Assembly (NCBI RefSeq): GCF_001672815.1
Contig: NZ_LZKK01000353.1
Coordinates: 1 to 62,485 of the forward strand
From: Mycobacterium sp. E796
GTDB taxonomy: Bacteria > Actinomycetota > Actinomycetes > Mycobacteriales > Mycobacteriaceae
Reading direction: 5' to 3'
Length of the DNA stretch: 62,485 nt
The notes beneath the pieces were generated by a model. The model was not told the origin of the DNA, did not search any database, and worked only from the letters and a program-made list of their open reading frames with translations. A program made the translations under genes and the position numbers. Below, piece by piece: positions 8,355-16,752 of the stretch; position 1 is the first letter of the stretch, and every line of letters starts with the position of its first letter.

Positions 8355-8849
8355 ATGGCACAGATAACCTTGCGTGGAAACCCGATCAACACCGTCGGCG
8401 AGCTGCCGTCCGTAGGATCGTCGGCCCCAGCCTTCAATTTGACCGGCACCGACCTGGGCGCGATCAGCAACGACCAGTACAGCGGTAAGCCCGTGGTGCT
8501 GAACATCTTTCCCTCCATCGACACCCCGGTGTGCGCGACCAGCGTGCGGAAGTTCAACGAGCGCGCCGCCGCGACCGGCGCGTCGGTGCTGTGCGTTTCG
8601 AACGATCTGCCGTTCGCGCAGGCGCGGTTCTGCGGCGCGGAGGGCATCGAGAACGTCAAGACGGGCTCGGCATTCCGGGACAACTTCGGCAAGGACTACG
8701 GCGTCAGCATCGTCGACGGCCCGATGGCCGGACTGCTCGCGCGCGCGGTGGTCGTGATCGGCGCCGACGGCAATGTCGCCTACACCGAGCTGGTTCCGGA
8801 GATCGCGCAGGAGCCCGACTACGAAGCGGCGCTGGCCGCGGTCGGCTGA
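8355..8849 (+). CDS. tpx: Thiol peroxidase Tpx
   Basis: A 164-residue atypical 2-Cys peroxiredoxin that reduces hydroperoxides with thioredoxin. The peroxidatic Cys60 sits in DTPVCATS, the resolving Cys93 in ARFCGAEG, and Cys80 is also present, matching the cysteine pattern of M. tuberculosis Tpx. PSIDTPVC supplies the catalytic Thr57. Length is normal. It is divergent from the glxA-type regulator. With katG further right, the window carries two independent peroxide-defence enzymes. Confidence 0.95.
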   Translation: MAQITLRGNPINTVGELPSVGSSAPAFNLTGTDLGAISNDQYSGKPVVLNIFPSIDTPVCATSVRKFNERAAATGASVLCVSNDLPFAQARFCGAEGIENVKTGSAFRDNFGKDYGVSIVDGPMAGLLARAVVVIGADGNVAYTELVPEIAQEPDYEAALAAVG

Positions 8850-8937
8850 CGCCGGCTGTTTGCAGCGCAACACGGCGCACGGCTCTGAGCTGCCGTAGCG
8901 CCGGAATTGCCGCCATTGCGTGTTAGCCTGCTGCGCA

Positions 8938-9243
8938 ATGACCAAACTTGTCGAGCGGGCCGCGGCGGGGATGCTCGCGGCGGCGGCCCTGCTCACCGCG
9001 TGTCACGCGAAGTCGACGGTCAAGCCCGACGGCGCGGCGCAATCCGTCGTCGACGTCGTCTCCAGCCAGACCGGCTTTCACCCGAATGACGTGCACTGCC
9101 CGTCGGGCGTGGAGGCCAAGGTGGGCCAGGAGTTCGACTGCCACTTCACCGGCCCGGAGGGCAAGCAGTACACCGCACACATGCGCATCACCAAGGTCGA
9201 CGGCGAGCGCGTCGAGTTCGACGTCAGAAGCCGTCCGTCGTAG
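8938..9243 (+). CDS. DUF4333-like lipoprotein
   Basis: A 101-residue probable lipoprotein. The N-terminus AAAGMLAAAALLTAC ends in a lipobox with Cys22. The mature part has VSSQTGFHPNDVHCPSGVEAK and VGQEFDCHFTG, the two-Cys pattern of DUF4333 domains found in many mycobacterial envelope proteins. Function is unknown. Its last 20 bases overlap the antisense nitronate monooxygenase remnant. Confidence 0.8.
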   Translation: MTKLVERAAAGMLAAAALLTACHAKSTVKPDGAAQSVVDVVSSQTGFHPNDVHCPSGVEAKVGQEFDCHFTGPEGKQYTAHMRITKVDGERVEFDVRSRPS

Positions 9244-9629
9244 CCGGTGCCAGTCGGTCGGCCGTGGCGGCCAGGACCTGTCGGCACCCCGTCCACATCC
9301 GCTTGATGATGTCGGCGGCCGGCGCGATGTCCTCGATACGCCCGGCCACCTGACCGGTGTTGGCGACGCTGGCGTCCATGTCGCCGTCGAAGTAGAGCCG
9401 CTGCACGCGTTGCAGCGCCGCCCCGGCCTTCACCCAAAGACATTGGGGAGTCGAGCTTTTCGGCGGCCGCGGTGCGGATCACCCGCATCATCCGTTTGCC
9501 GTCGAGGGGGAGCAGCACGGCCAGCTGGGCACCGGCGATGTAGGTCATCGGCGCCTGGATGATCGGGACCTCAATCCGCGCGATCTCGCAGACCCGGTTC
9601 GGTGCGGGGACACCGCCCTGGGCCGTCAT
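9224..9629 (-). pseudogene. Nitronate monooxygenase remnant
   Basis: Two pieces of one family lie in different frames. The first (from 9629 downward) has EVPIIQAPMTYIAGAQLA, the N-terminal FMN-barrel start of 2-nitropropane dioxygenases. It then jumps to AAAEKLDSPMSLG, a C-terminal segment. Near 9434 the frame shifts and continues as VQRLYFDGDMDASVANTGQV to a stop at 9224. The central barrel, roughly 200 residues in intact members, is missing. An internal deletion plus a frameshift make this a clear pseudogene. Its ATG overlaps the stop of the NYN gene. Confidence 0.75.
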
Positions 9630-10006
9630 CAGCCGCGCGGGTCGATCAGGTCACGGAAATTGGCCGCGGGGTAGACCGAGGCACCGAGGGCGCCGACGCG
9701 ATCGGCGAGGCCCTTGTCCGACGTCACCACCCGAATCTCCTGCGGCCGGGCGTCAGCCTGTACCAGCCGGACGATCTGGTCGTCGGCGGAGTTCGCGGCG
9801 GCCTTCGGGGCATGCGCCACCGCGATCACCTCGTCGGTGATCGCGGTCGCCGGCGGTCGCTCGAACACCACGGTCACGTCCTCTCCTTGGGAGGATGCCC
9901 ATCGGTCGAGCCGTTCCACCAGCGTGACCATGGCCGCGCCGCGGTCCTTCCACCACCCGTCGGGACGGCTCCCGATCACGTTCATGCCGTCGACGATCCA
10001 TCGCAC
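9629..10006 (-). CDS. NYN-domain (PIN-like) ribonuclease-type protein
   Basis: A 125-residue protein opening with RWIVDGMNVIGSRPDGWW, the first acidic motif of NYN/PIN-like nucleases (Asp near residue 6 and Asn9). Further acidic motifs are NSADDQIVRLV (Asp68-69) and VVTSDKGLADRV (Asp90). Together these would bind metal for RNA cleavage. The GTG start is supported by a leaderless-type TACCGT six bases upstream. Its stop overlaps the start of the nitronate monooxygenase remnant in TGATG, so the pair was once coupled. Confidence 0.8.
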   Translation of the reverse strand: MRWIVDGMNVIGSRPDGWWKDRGAAMVTLVERLDRWASSQGEDVTVVFERPPATAITDEVIAVAHAPKAAANSADDQIVRLVQADARPQEIRVVTSDKGLADRVGALGASVYPAANFRDLIDPRG

Positions 10007-10012
10007 AAGGCC

Positions 10013-10018
10013 ACGGTA
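10013..10018 (-). promoter_or_regulatory. -10 box of the NYN gene (leaderless)
   Basis: On the minus strand TACCGT is followed by six bases and GTG, so the predicted +1 is the first base of the start codon. It decides GTG 10006 over the internal ATG. Confidence 0.5.
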
Positions 10019-10215
10019 GTGGTACCGCGTTGAGTACGAGTCCTGGGCATTGCGTGTGCGCTCAGGGCGGCGACACGCCGACGCGAGCCGCCCTGGATAC
10101 ACGCGAAAAGCCGTCAGCGCACATAAATTCCTGACTACCCGCCGGCAAGTCGCACCAATGGTATTAACTACGGGCACCGGTATCAGTTTTCTCCACTCGA
10201 TGATGGGAAACGACA

Positions 10216-11400
10216 ATGACGTCGATAGCCGACACGGACGATCGGGTGGTCTCGCTGGCCCGCGGCATGCGAGACCTCGTGCAGGCCGAAGCCGCCGAGT
10301 CCGAGCGGGCGCGCACGCTCACCCCGGCGATCGTCGACGAGATGTGGGCGAGCGGGCTGATGTCCTCGTTCAACCCCGTCGAGGCCGGCGGGGTCGAGCC
10401 ATCGTTTGCCGCGATGATCGAAACCTGGATCGAAATGGGTTGGCAGGACGGGTCGTTCGGGTGGATCGGCATCGCAAACCTGCCGTCGTCGTTCGCCGCC
10501 GCGGCGTACCTGCCCGACGAGGGTTTCGCCGAGGTGTTCATAGCGAACGACAACCACGTCACCCTGGGCGGCCAGTTCTTCCCGAACGGGCAGGGGACCG
10601 TCGTCGACGGCGGCTACACCGTGAGCGGCTCGTGGAACTTCGGCTCGGGCATCGGCCACTCGCAGTACATCGCGGCCGGGTTTTTTCCGATGGACAACGG
10701 CGAGATGCGTTGGATCAGTGAGGGCTTCCCGGAGATGCGCGTCGCGGTCATCCCGCGCGACCAGATCAGCTTCAACGACGGCTGGTACGTGCAGGGGCTC
10801 AAGGGAACCGGGTCCTATGACTACAGCGCCCAGGACGTGTTCGTGCCCGACAGCCGCACGTTCGAGCTGTTCGTCCGCCAGCCGTACCGGGGCACGTCGC
10901 CGGCCACCCGCATGGGCCTGATGCCGGTCACCGCCGCGGGTCACGCCTCGTGGGCGCTCGGGGTCGCCAAGAGCATGCTCGACGACGTCCAGGAACTCGC
11001 CGCCACGAAGTTCCGGATGAGCGACATGGCGTCGCTGGCGAGCCGCCCGACGTTCCAGAAGGGCCTGGCGCACCACCGGGCGGCCTGGCGCGCCGCCCGC
11101 CTGCTGGTGCTCGACGCGTTCACCACCGCCGAGGCCGCGGTCGCCGCCGGCGACGACCTGACGCCGGCCCTGCGGGCCGACATGCGGGTGGCCGCCGTCT
11201 ACGCGACCGACACGGCCCGCGGCTGTGCCGAGTGGGCGCACCTGGTGGCCGGCACCAGCTCGATCCGGGAGGGCAGCCGCCTGGAGCGCGCCTTCCGCGA
11301 CATCTACACGGGAACCCAGCACGCCTTCATCAGCGAGAAGGTGGCCATCGACGTGGCGCAGATCTGGCTGGGCATCATCGACGACCAGCCGGGGCTATAG
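10216..11400 (+). CDS. Acyl-CoA-dehydrogenase-fold flavin oxidase/hydroxylase
   Basis: A 394-residue member of the acyl-CoA dehydrogenase superfamily. The N-terminal helical domain (1-120), central beta domain with GSWNFGSGIGHSQY and GLKGTGSYDYSAQDVFVP (about 135-215), and C-terminal helical domain ending in EKVAIDVAQIWLG are recognisable. The GSW.F.SG pattern is shared with HsaA/HpaB-like flavin monooxygenases more than true dehydrogenases, and no catalytic Glu is obvious. The substrate is unknown. It converges on the PE gene, with stops adjacent at 11395-11400. Confidence 0.8.
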   Translation: MTSIADTDDRVVSLARGMRDLVQAEAAESERARTLTPAIVDEMWASGLMSSFNPVEAGGVEPSFAAMIETWIEMGWQDGSFGWIGIANLPSSFAAAAYLPDEGFAEVFIANDNHVTLGGQFFPNGQGTVVDGGYTVSGSWNFGSGIGHSQYIAAGFFPMDNGEMRWISEGFPEMRVAVIPRDQISFNDGWYVQGLKGTGSYDYSAQDVFVPDSRTFELFVRQPYRGTSPATRMGLMPVTAAGHASWALGVAKSMLDDVQELAATKFRMSDMASLASRPTFQKGLAHHRAAWRAARLLVLDAFTTAEAAVAAGDDLTPALRADMRVAAVYATDTARGCAEWAHLVAGTSSIREGSRLERAFRDIYTGTQHAFISEKVAIDVAQIWLGIIDDQPGL

Positions 11401-12033
11401 CAAGCGCTCGCCCGGTTGCGACTCGCCGGGCTCGCCGTTCTCGCTCTCGTCTTGATCCTCGTTGACCGACGACGCGAGCCCCGGCACGGCGGACGATGCT
11501 GGCGCCGTCCCTGCGGCGCCGCCCGCCGACGCGATCGAGCCGATCGAGCCCAGCGGCGCCGCTCCCGCGCCCAGCACCGTGGAGGCGGCGTTCGCGGCGG
11601 CCGGCAGCACGGACGACGGCGGGTTCGACGCCGCGACGCCCCCGACCAGGTTGGCCATCAGCGGTCCGCGGGTGACCACCTCGGTCGCGGCCGCATCTCC
11701 GGCCGCGAATGCCTGGCCGGCGAATCGAGCGCCGTCCGCCATCAAGGCGCCGGCGGCCTCCCCGTCGACCTGGCTATACATCCGGGCGATGTCCGTGAGC
11801 GCCGCGCCGGCCCGGGCGAGTTCCTCCTGAGCGGCGGCGTTCAGGGCCAGCATCGCCTGCGCCTCGGCGGCGAACGCCGTGGCCGCCTGCATCGAAACCT
11901 CTTCCGCGCCAGCCGGAGCCAGCGCCGTCAACGAGGGCGACGCCGTCGCGCCGGACGCCAGGCCGCGGCCGGCGACTTCGACCAATTGCGATCCGATCGC
12001 GGCGGCGGCCGGGTCGATCGACATCGATTCCAT
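11395..12033 (-). CDS. PE-family protein
   Basis: A 212-residue PE-type protein. The N-terminal ~95 residues are the two-helix PE domain, with LAPAGAEEVSMQAATAFAAE between helices and the ESX export signal YxxxD in MYSQVDGEAA. The usual PE dipeptide is PA at positions 8-9 when ATG 12033 is used, which also has AGGAGC upstream. The tail is Ala/Gly-rich and then acidic (NEDQDESENGEP). No PPE partner is adjacent, so it would need one from elsewhere. It is divergent from the PapA-like gene. Confidence 0.82.
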   Translation of the reverse strand: MESMSIDPAAAAIGSQLVEVAGRGLASGATASPSLTALAPAGAEEVSMQAATAFAAEAQAMLALNAAAQEELARAGAALTDIARMYSQVDGEAAGALMADGARFAGQAFAAGDAAATEVVTRGPLMANLVGGVAASNPPSSVLPAAANAASTVLGAGAAPLGSIGSIASAGGAAGTAPASSAVPGLASSVNEDQDESENGEPGESQPGERLL

Positions 12034-12127
12034 CTGCGGTGCTCCTGTCGCGGCGGGCTTTCCACCAAATTCTAAGGGCCACATCGGGTGCCACCGCGCA
12101 CCAAATGACGCGGCCCAGCCGGCCCCT

Positions 12128-12172
12128 GAGCACAATGCGCAAAAGCAGGTAATCGTCGCTTACCCCGACTAT
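12128..12172 (+). repeat. Shared upstream element, copy A
   Basis: This 45-base block starts GAGCACAATGCGCAAAA and ends CCGACTAT. About four fifths of it recurs upstream of mmpL (16614) and a diverged copy lies before the epimerase (25477). Here it lies about 150 bases before the PapA-like start in the PE/papA intergenic region. It may be a regulator site or a small dispersed repeat. Confidence 0.6.
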
Positions 12173-12324
12173 TGCCCACAACAGCGACATGGGCTTTTTC
12201 CCTCCGTAAATTCGGTTTCAGCAAACAGCCGAATAAGCCGCGCCGGCGCAGCGCAGAAATCCAATTCAGTTTGGCAAGAAGGGAATTCGCGACAAGCGCG
12301 CGGCAACACAAAGGGACGGGGAAA

Positions 12325-13794
12325 ATGGTCACACTGGGCAACATCAACGGATGGCAGCCGGGCGAAGGCACGGTTGTCACCTGGGCGGCGTCGGCCGCGG
12401 CGCGGGCGGCGGCCCGGAATGCGCGGCGCAGCGAGCTGGCACCGACTTACCAGCGGAGCCGTCACCTTCGTGCGGCATTCGACGCGAAAAAGACCGGCAC
12501 TGCGCTGCCTCGCCTGATGGTGGTGGCGTGGGACATGCCGGGCGTCTGCGACATCGCGGCGATGACGGCGACCATCAATGCGCACGTCCGCCGTCACGAC
12601 GCCTACCACGACTGGTTCGAATTCGACGGCGGCATCATTATCCGCCGGATGATCGAGGACCCCGACGTCATCGGCCTGGTGCCGACCGACTTCGGACAAA
12701 TGGACAGCGAACAGATACGTGCGCACGCCCTGACGACCACGCCGGAAACGCTTGAGTGGGATTGCTTCACGTTCGGCATCGTCCAGCACGCCGACTATTT
12801 CACGTTCTACGCCAGCGTCGACCATCTGCACATGGACGGCATGTCCGCCGGCCTGATCTTCTTCGACATCAACCTGATGTACGAGCAGCTGTCCCAGGGC
12901 GGCACCGACGCCGCCGAAGGCCCCGTCCTTCCGGGGATCGCAAGCTACCGCAGCTACGCCGCGCGGCAGCGCGAGCAAGTGGCGAGCCTGACCGAGTCCT
13001 CCCCGGGGATCCGGGACTGGATCGAGTTCGCGCGCGACACCCGCGGCGACTGGCCGAGCTTTCCGCTCCCGGTCGGCGACACGGAGGCCGGCAACACGAC
13101 CGGCAACAAGGGCACGTTCCTGACGGTCGACTTGCTGGACGCCGCCGGAACCGAGGCCTTCGAGATCGCCTGCCAGGCGGCCGACGCCCGCTTCAGCGGG
13201 GGAGTGCTGGCGTGCGCGGCGCTGGCCGAGCACGAGTTCACCGGCACCGAGACCTACCACGGTTTCACGGCCTACGACACGCGGACGCCGGGCGTCGACT
13301 CGATGACCGTGGGTTGGTTCGCCAACCTCGTTCCGGTCACCGTGCCGATCGGCGCCGCCACGTTTGCCGAGGCGGCCCGGGCGGCCCAGAAGTCATACGA
13401 CGACGCCAAGCACCTCGCGGATGTGCCGGTGGAGCGGGCGCTCGCGCTCGCCGCCCCGCAGGGCGTCACACCCCCCACGGCCCGGGCAATGATGGTGTCT
13501 TTCATGGACTTTCGCAAGATACCTGCCGCCACGCTGTTCGAGCAGGCCAACTTCGGCACCTACGCCGACAACCTGTCGCACGGCGGAATCAACCTGTGGA
13601 TCAACCGTCAGAACGACAAGACCACGGCGACGATTTCCTTCCCGGACAACGCGACGGCCCGCAAGTCGGTCCATCGCTACCTCGCGGCGTTGACCCAGGC
13701 ATTCGCGTACGCCGTCAACACCACCTCGGACTGGGTGGACGCCGTTGCAGAGCACGCGAATTCGAATCACGGCATCCCGGTCATCAGCATCTAA
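12325..13794 (+). CDS. PapA-type polyketide-associated acyltransferase
   Basis: A 489-residue condensation-fold acyltransferase. It opens with INGWQPGEGTVVTW, like the W.P..GTV.TW opening of PapA1/PapA2/PapA3, which acylate trehalose in mycobacterial glycolipids. The catalytic HxxxDG is H167-G172 in VDHLHMDGMS. The C-terminal half has GWFANLVPVTVP and GGINLWINRQN, the usual donor-side strands. ATG 12325 follows AAGGGACGGGGA. The gene leads a four-gene set with two more acyltransferases and an MmpL exporter, implying assembly of an exported acylated lipid whose core is unknown. Confidence 0.87.
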   Translation: MVTLGNINGWQPGEGTVVTWAASAAARAAARNARRSELAPTYQRSRHLRAAFDAKKTGTALPRLMVVAWDMPGVCDIAAMTATINAHVRRHDAYHDWFEFDGGIIIRRMIEDPDVIGLVPTDFGQMDSEQIRAHALTTTPETLEWDCFTFGIVQHADYFTFYASVDHLHMDGMSAGLIFFDINLMYEQLSQGGTDAAEGPVLPGIASYRSYAARQREQVASLTESSPGIRDWIEFARDTRGDWPSFPLPVGDTEAGNTTGNKGTFLTVDLLDAAGTEAFEIACQAADARFSGGVLACAALAEHEFTGTETYHGFTAYDTRTPGVDSMTVGWFANLVPVTVPIGAATFAEAARAAQKSYDDAKHLADVPVERALALAAPQGVTPPTARAMMVSFMDFRKIPAATLFEQANFGTYADNLSHGGINLWINRQNDKTTATISFPDNATARKSVHRYLAALTQAFAYAVNTTSDWVDAVAEHANSNHGIPVISI

Positions 13795-13813
13795 CAAGAA
13801 TGGGCCAACCGAA

Positions 13814-15172
13814 ATGAACAACCTACTCGATCTGTTCGACCAGACCGTCTTCCGCTTCGAGGAGGCGACCAACGTCACCAGCGTGGGGCAGTGCGTCTGG
13901 GTCTACAACCGCGCCATCGACCTCGACGGCCTGCGGCGGTTCCACCGCCACCTGCAGCGGGGACGGTTTTCGCGGCGCATCGAACGCTCGCCCCTGCCGT
14001 TCGGCCGCCACCGCTGGGTGTCGCCCAGCCACGAGTCCGAGCTCGAGATCGTCGCGACGCCCCGGCCCCGCGAGGAATTCGACGCCTGGCTGCGCGAGCA
14101 GGCCGCCACGCGGCTGGACGCCGAGCGCGGGCCCGGCTGGCACCTGGCGGTGCTCCCGTTCATCGACGGCGGCGCCGGCGTGAGCCTGGTCGGCCTGCAC
14201 AGCCTGGCCGACGGCATGGCGGGCTGCCTCGCGGTGGTGGAAGCGGCGTGCGGTTACGACGGCGCCATCGACTGGCCCGCCGAGGGGTCGCGCCGGCGGT
14301 GGCAGGCCCTGCGCGAGGACGCCCGCCAGGCCGCGCGCGACCTTCCCAGCGTCGGACGCGCCATGGTCGCGGCGGCCGCCGCGGCCCGACTGGCGCGGCG
14401 CAACCGCGTTGGCGCCGCACCGGCCGGCCACCGGCCCGTGCCCGTGGCAGTGGACGGGCCCATCACCATCCCGACAGCGACGTTCTTCATCGACGCCGAC
14501 GAGTGGGACGCCCGCGCGGAGGCGCTCGGTGGGACGAGCAACGCGCTGCTCGCGGGCGTCGCCGCCCGCCTCGCCGAGCGGGTGGGACGGGTCGGTGCGG
14601 ACGGTTCGGTCACCCTGTCGATACCCGTCAGCGAGCGCACCGCGAACGACACCCGCGCCAACGCCGTGGCCAACGTCGACGTCGTCGTCGACCCGGCGCC
14701 AGCGGCGACGGACCTGGGCCAGATCCGCGCGGCCATCAAGCAGGCGTTGATCCAGCGTCACGAGACGCCCGACGAGCGGGAGGCGCTGTTGCCCCTGGTT
14801 CCGCTGCTGTCGAAGCGGCTCGCCAGGCGATGCGTCGGCGTCGCCACCGGCAACGCGACCGGTGTCGTCTCGTCCAACATCGGTGCCGCCCCGGCGGCGG
14901 TGAACCGGCCGGACGGCACTGACGCCGACTTCGTCTGGGTGACGTCCCTTTACCCGGGCATGACCAAGGCGACGCTGCATCGCATCGGCGGGGTGCTGGC
15001 CCTGCTCTCGGCGCGGGTGAACGGACAGGTGTTCATCTCGGTGCAGGCGTATCAGCCGGGGCGCTCCAACTCGAAGGAGATTCTGCACCAAGCCCTTTCG
15101 AGCGCCCTGGGAGAATTCTCGCTCAACCTCATCGATGACTGGTCGCGTCCCCTTGCGGCCCAAGCGATCTGA
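13814..15172 (+). CDS. Condensation-fold acyltransferase, first tandem copy
   Basis: A 452-residue protein opening NNLLDLFDQTVFRFEEATN. It carries the acyltransferase motif HSLADG (H129-G134) in SLVGLHSLADGMAG, in line with WS/DGAT and PapA-like enzymes. A second conserved region is GGTSNALLAGVAARLAERVG followed by SIPVSERTANDTRANAVAN, resembling the WS/DGAT C-terminal half. It starts 19 bases after the PapA-like stop and is paralogous to the next gene along its whole length. Predicted role: acyl transfer onto the same lipid as its neighbours; the acceptor is unknown. Confidence 0.78.
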   Translation: MNNLLDLFDQTVFRFEEATNVTSVGQCVWVYNRAIDLDGLRRFHRHLQRGRFSRRIERSPLPFGRHRWVSPSHESELEIVATPRPREEFDAWLREQAATRLDAERGPGWHLAVLPFIDGGAGVSLVGLHSLADGMAGCLAVVEAACGYDGAIDWPAEGSRRRWQALREDARQAARDLPSVGRAMVAAAAAARLARRNRVGAAPAGHRPVPVAVDGPITIPTATFFIDADEWDARAEALGGTSNALLAGVAARLAERVGRVGADGSVTLSIPVSERTANDTRANAVANVDVVVDPAPAATDLGQIRAAIKQALIQRHETPDEREALLPLVPLLSKRLARRCVGVATGNATGVVSSNIGAAPAAVNRPDGTDADFVWVTSLYPGMTKATLHRIGGVLALLSARVNGQVFISVQAYQPGRSNSKEILHQALSSALGEFSLNLIDDWSRPLAAQAI

Positions 15173-15193
15173 CCAGACAAGGATTTGAAGACA

Positions 15194-16579
15194 ATGAACA
15201 ACACACTCGACCTGTTCGACCAGACCTGCTCCAGCCTGGACCGGGCGACCGGTGTCCTCGGCCTGCTGCAGTGCGTCTGGGTGTACGACCGGGAGATCGA
15301 CATCGAAGGCCTGCGGCGATTTCACCGAAACCTGCTGCGGGGCCGGCTATCGCGGCGCATCGAACGATCCGCCCTGCCCTTCGGCCGCGACCGCTGGGTC
15401 TCGACAAGCGGCCGGTCCCGGCTGGAGATCGTCACGACGCCGAGGCCGCGCGAGGAGTTCGACGCCTGGCTGCGCGAGCAGGCGGCGACGCCGCTGGACA
15501 CCGAGCGCGGACCCGAATGGCACCTGGCAATGCTGCCGTTCACCGAAGGCGGCGCGGGCGTCAGCCTGGTCATCCCGCACGCCCTCACCGACGGCATCGG
15601 CCTGTGCGATGCGCTGGAGGACGCCGCTTGCGGCCGTCCCGATCCGCTCAGCTGGCCCGCCGCGGCATCCCGCCCACGGTGGCAGGCGCTGCGCGAGGAC
15701 GTTCACCAGACCGCGCGCGACATCCCGGGCATCGGCCGGGCCCTGGCGAACCTGGCGCGACAGGCCCGGGCCGGGGTCACCCAGTCCGACGCAGCCACCC
15801 CGCCACCGGCGCGTCTACCCGCCGGCCCGGACCAATCCATCACGCTCCCAACGGAAACGGTGTTCGTCGACGCCGGCGAGTGGGATGCCCGCGCGGCGGC
15901 ACTCGGCGGGACCAGCAACACCCTGCTCGCGGGGCTGGCCGCTCGGCTCGCCCGCCGCGCGGGACGCGTCACCCCGGACGGCCGGGTCGCCTTGGCGATA
16001 CCCGTCAACGAACGCACCCCCGCTGACACCCGCGCCAACGCCGTCGCCAACGCAGACGTCACCGTCGACCCCACACCCGCGGCGACCGACCTGCGCGACA
16101 TCCGCGCCGCGACCAAGCGCGCGCTGACGCGGCTGCGGGACGCCCCCGACGGGCGGCGTGAATTGCTGCCCCTCGTTCCCCTGATGCCGCGGCGCCTGAT
16201 CAGGCGCATCGTCGGCGTGGCCGCCGGGAGCCCAACTGCCGTCGTCGCGTCCAACATCGGTGACCTCAACCCGGGCGCATGCCGCCCGGACGGCACCGAC
16301 GCCGACCACTTCGCCATCAAAGCTCCCCATCCCGACGCGACCGCGGCCGTCATGGACCGGTTCGGCGGCATGCTGTCCCTGGCCTCGGGGCGGTGGAATG
16401 GACAGGTCTTCGTCTCCGTCGTTGCCTACCAGCAGGGCCGGCTCAACTCGAATGAGGCGTTGCGGCAGGACCTTTCGGACGCGCTGGGTGACTTTTCGCT
16501 CGACGCCACGATCGGCTTTGCGTGCCCTCGCATCGAGACTGCGCTCAGCGCACCTCTGTGTGGGTCCACCACACTCTGA
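15194..16579 (+). CDS. Condensation-fold acyltransferase, second tandem copy
   Basis: A 461-residue paralogue of the preceding protein. The first 134 residues align without a gap, and HALTDG (H129-G134) occupies the same position. Shared blocks include RRFHRNLLRGRLSRRIERS, EEFDAWLREQAAT and NERTPADTRANAVANADV. It starts 21 bases after the first copy. The last ~15 residues (RIETALSAPLCGSTTL) and the stop codon lie inside a dispersed inverted repeat, so the natural C-terminus was probably replaced by repeat sequence. Conservation of the catalytic motif argues it is still active. Confidence 0.78.
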   Translation: MNNTLDLFDQTCSSLDRATGVLGLLQCVWVYDREIDIEGLRRFHRNLLRGRLSRRIERSALPFGRDRWVSTSGRSRLEIVTTPRPREEFDAWLREQAATPLDTERGPEWHLAMLPFTEGGAGVSLVIPHALTDGIGLCDALEDAACGRPDPLSWPAAASRPRWQALREDVHQTARDIPGIGRALANLARQARAGVTQSDAATPPPARLPAGPDQSITLPTETVFVDAGEWDARAAALGGTSNTLLAGLAARLARRAGRVTPDGRVALAIPVNERTPADTRANAVANADVTVDPTPAATDLRDIRAATKRALTRLRDAPDGRRELLPLVPLMPRRLIRRIVGVAAGSPTAVVASNIGDLNPGACRPDGTDADHFAIKAPHPDATAAVMDRFGGMLSLASGRWNGQVFVSVVAYQQGRLNSNEALRQDLSDALGDFSLDATIGFACPRIETALSAPLCGSTTL

Positions 16580-16590
16580 GCGCAGTCTCG
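16534..16590. repeat. Dispersed inverted repeat, copy 1
   Basis: A 15-bp perfect inverted repeat: CGAGACTGCGCTCAG at 16534-16548 and its complement at 16576-16590. A smaller GTGTGG/CCACAC stem (16558-16574) lies in the loop. The left arm is inside the second acyltransferase and the TGA stop lies in the right arm. The same core arms occur at 23033-23095. The hairpin may also end transcription. Confidence 0.75.
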
Positions 16591-16613
16591 GCGCCACCAC
16601 CACCGCCACGCGC

Positions 16614-16658
16614 GAGCACAACGCGCAAAACCGTGGAATCGCGGCTAATTCCGACTAT
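16614..16658 (+). repeat. Shared upstream element, copy B
   Basis: This block matches the element before the PapA-like gene at about four of five positions, including GAGCACAA, GCGCAAAA, AATCG and CCGACTAT in the same spacing. It ends 94 bases before the mmpL start. Co-regulation of the two transcription units is plausible but untested. Confidence 0.6.
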
Positions 16659-16752
16659 CGCCGACAAGCGAGACGCGGCCACCGGCGGCGCCATAAGTTC
16701 CGTGTAACCGAGGCGAAAGTCATTCCCGGCCCGACTATGAGGGGTTTTCACC

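Noticed and set aside
11395..12033. An ESX/PE-PPE secretion locus around the PE gene
   Set aside because: No PPE partner, WXG100 pair or ecc gene lies nearby; the PE gene stands alone.
12172..12324. An N-terminal extension of the PapA-like protein from an upstream in-frame ATG
   Set aside because: The added 51 residues are unlike any PapA start, while ATG 12325 has a purine-rich ribosome-binding site and is followed at once by the family opening.
13823..15325. A 500-codon minus-strand frame across the first acyltransferase
   Set aside because: Arg/Gly/Asp-rich shadow of a coding strand with recognised motifs.
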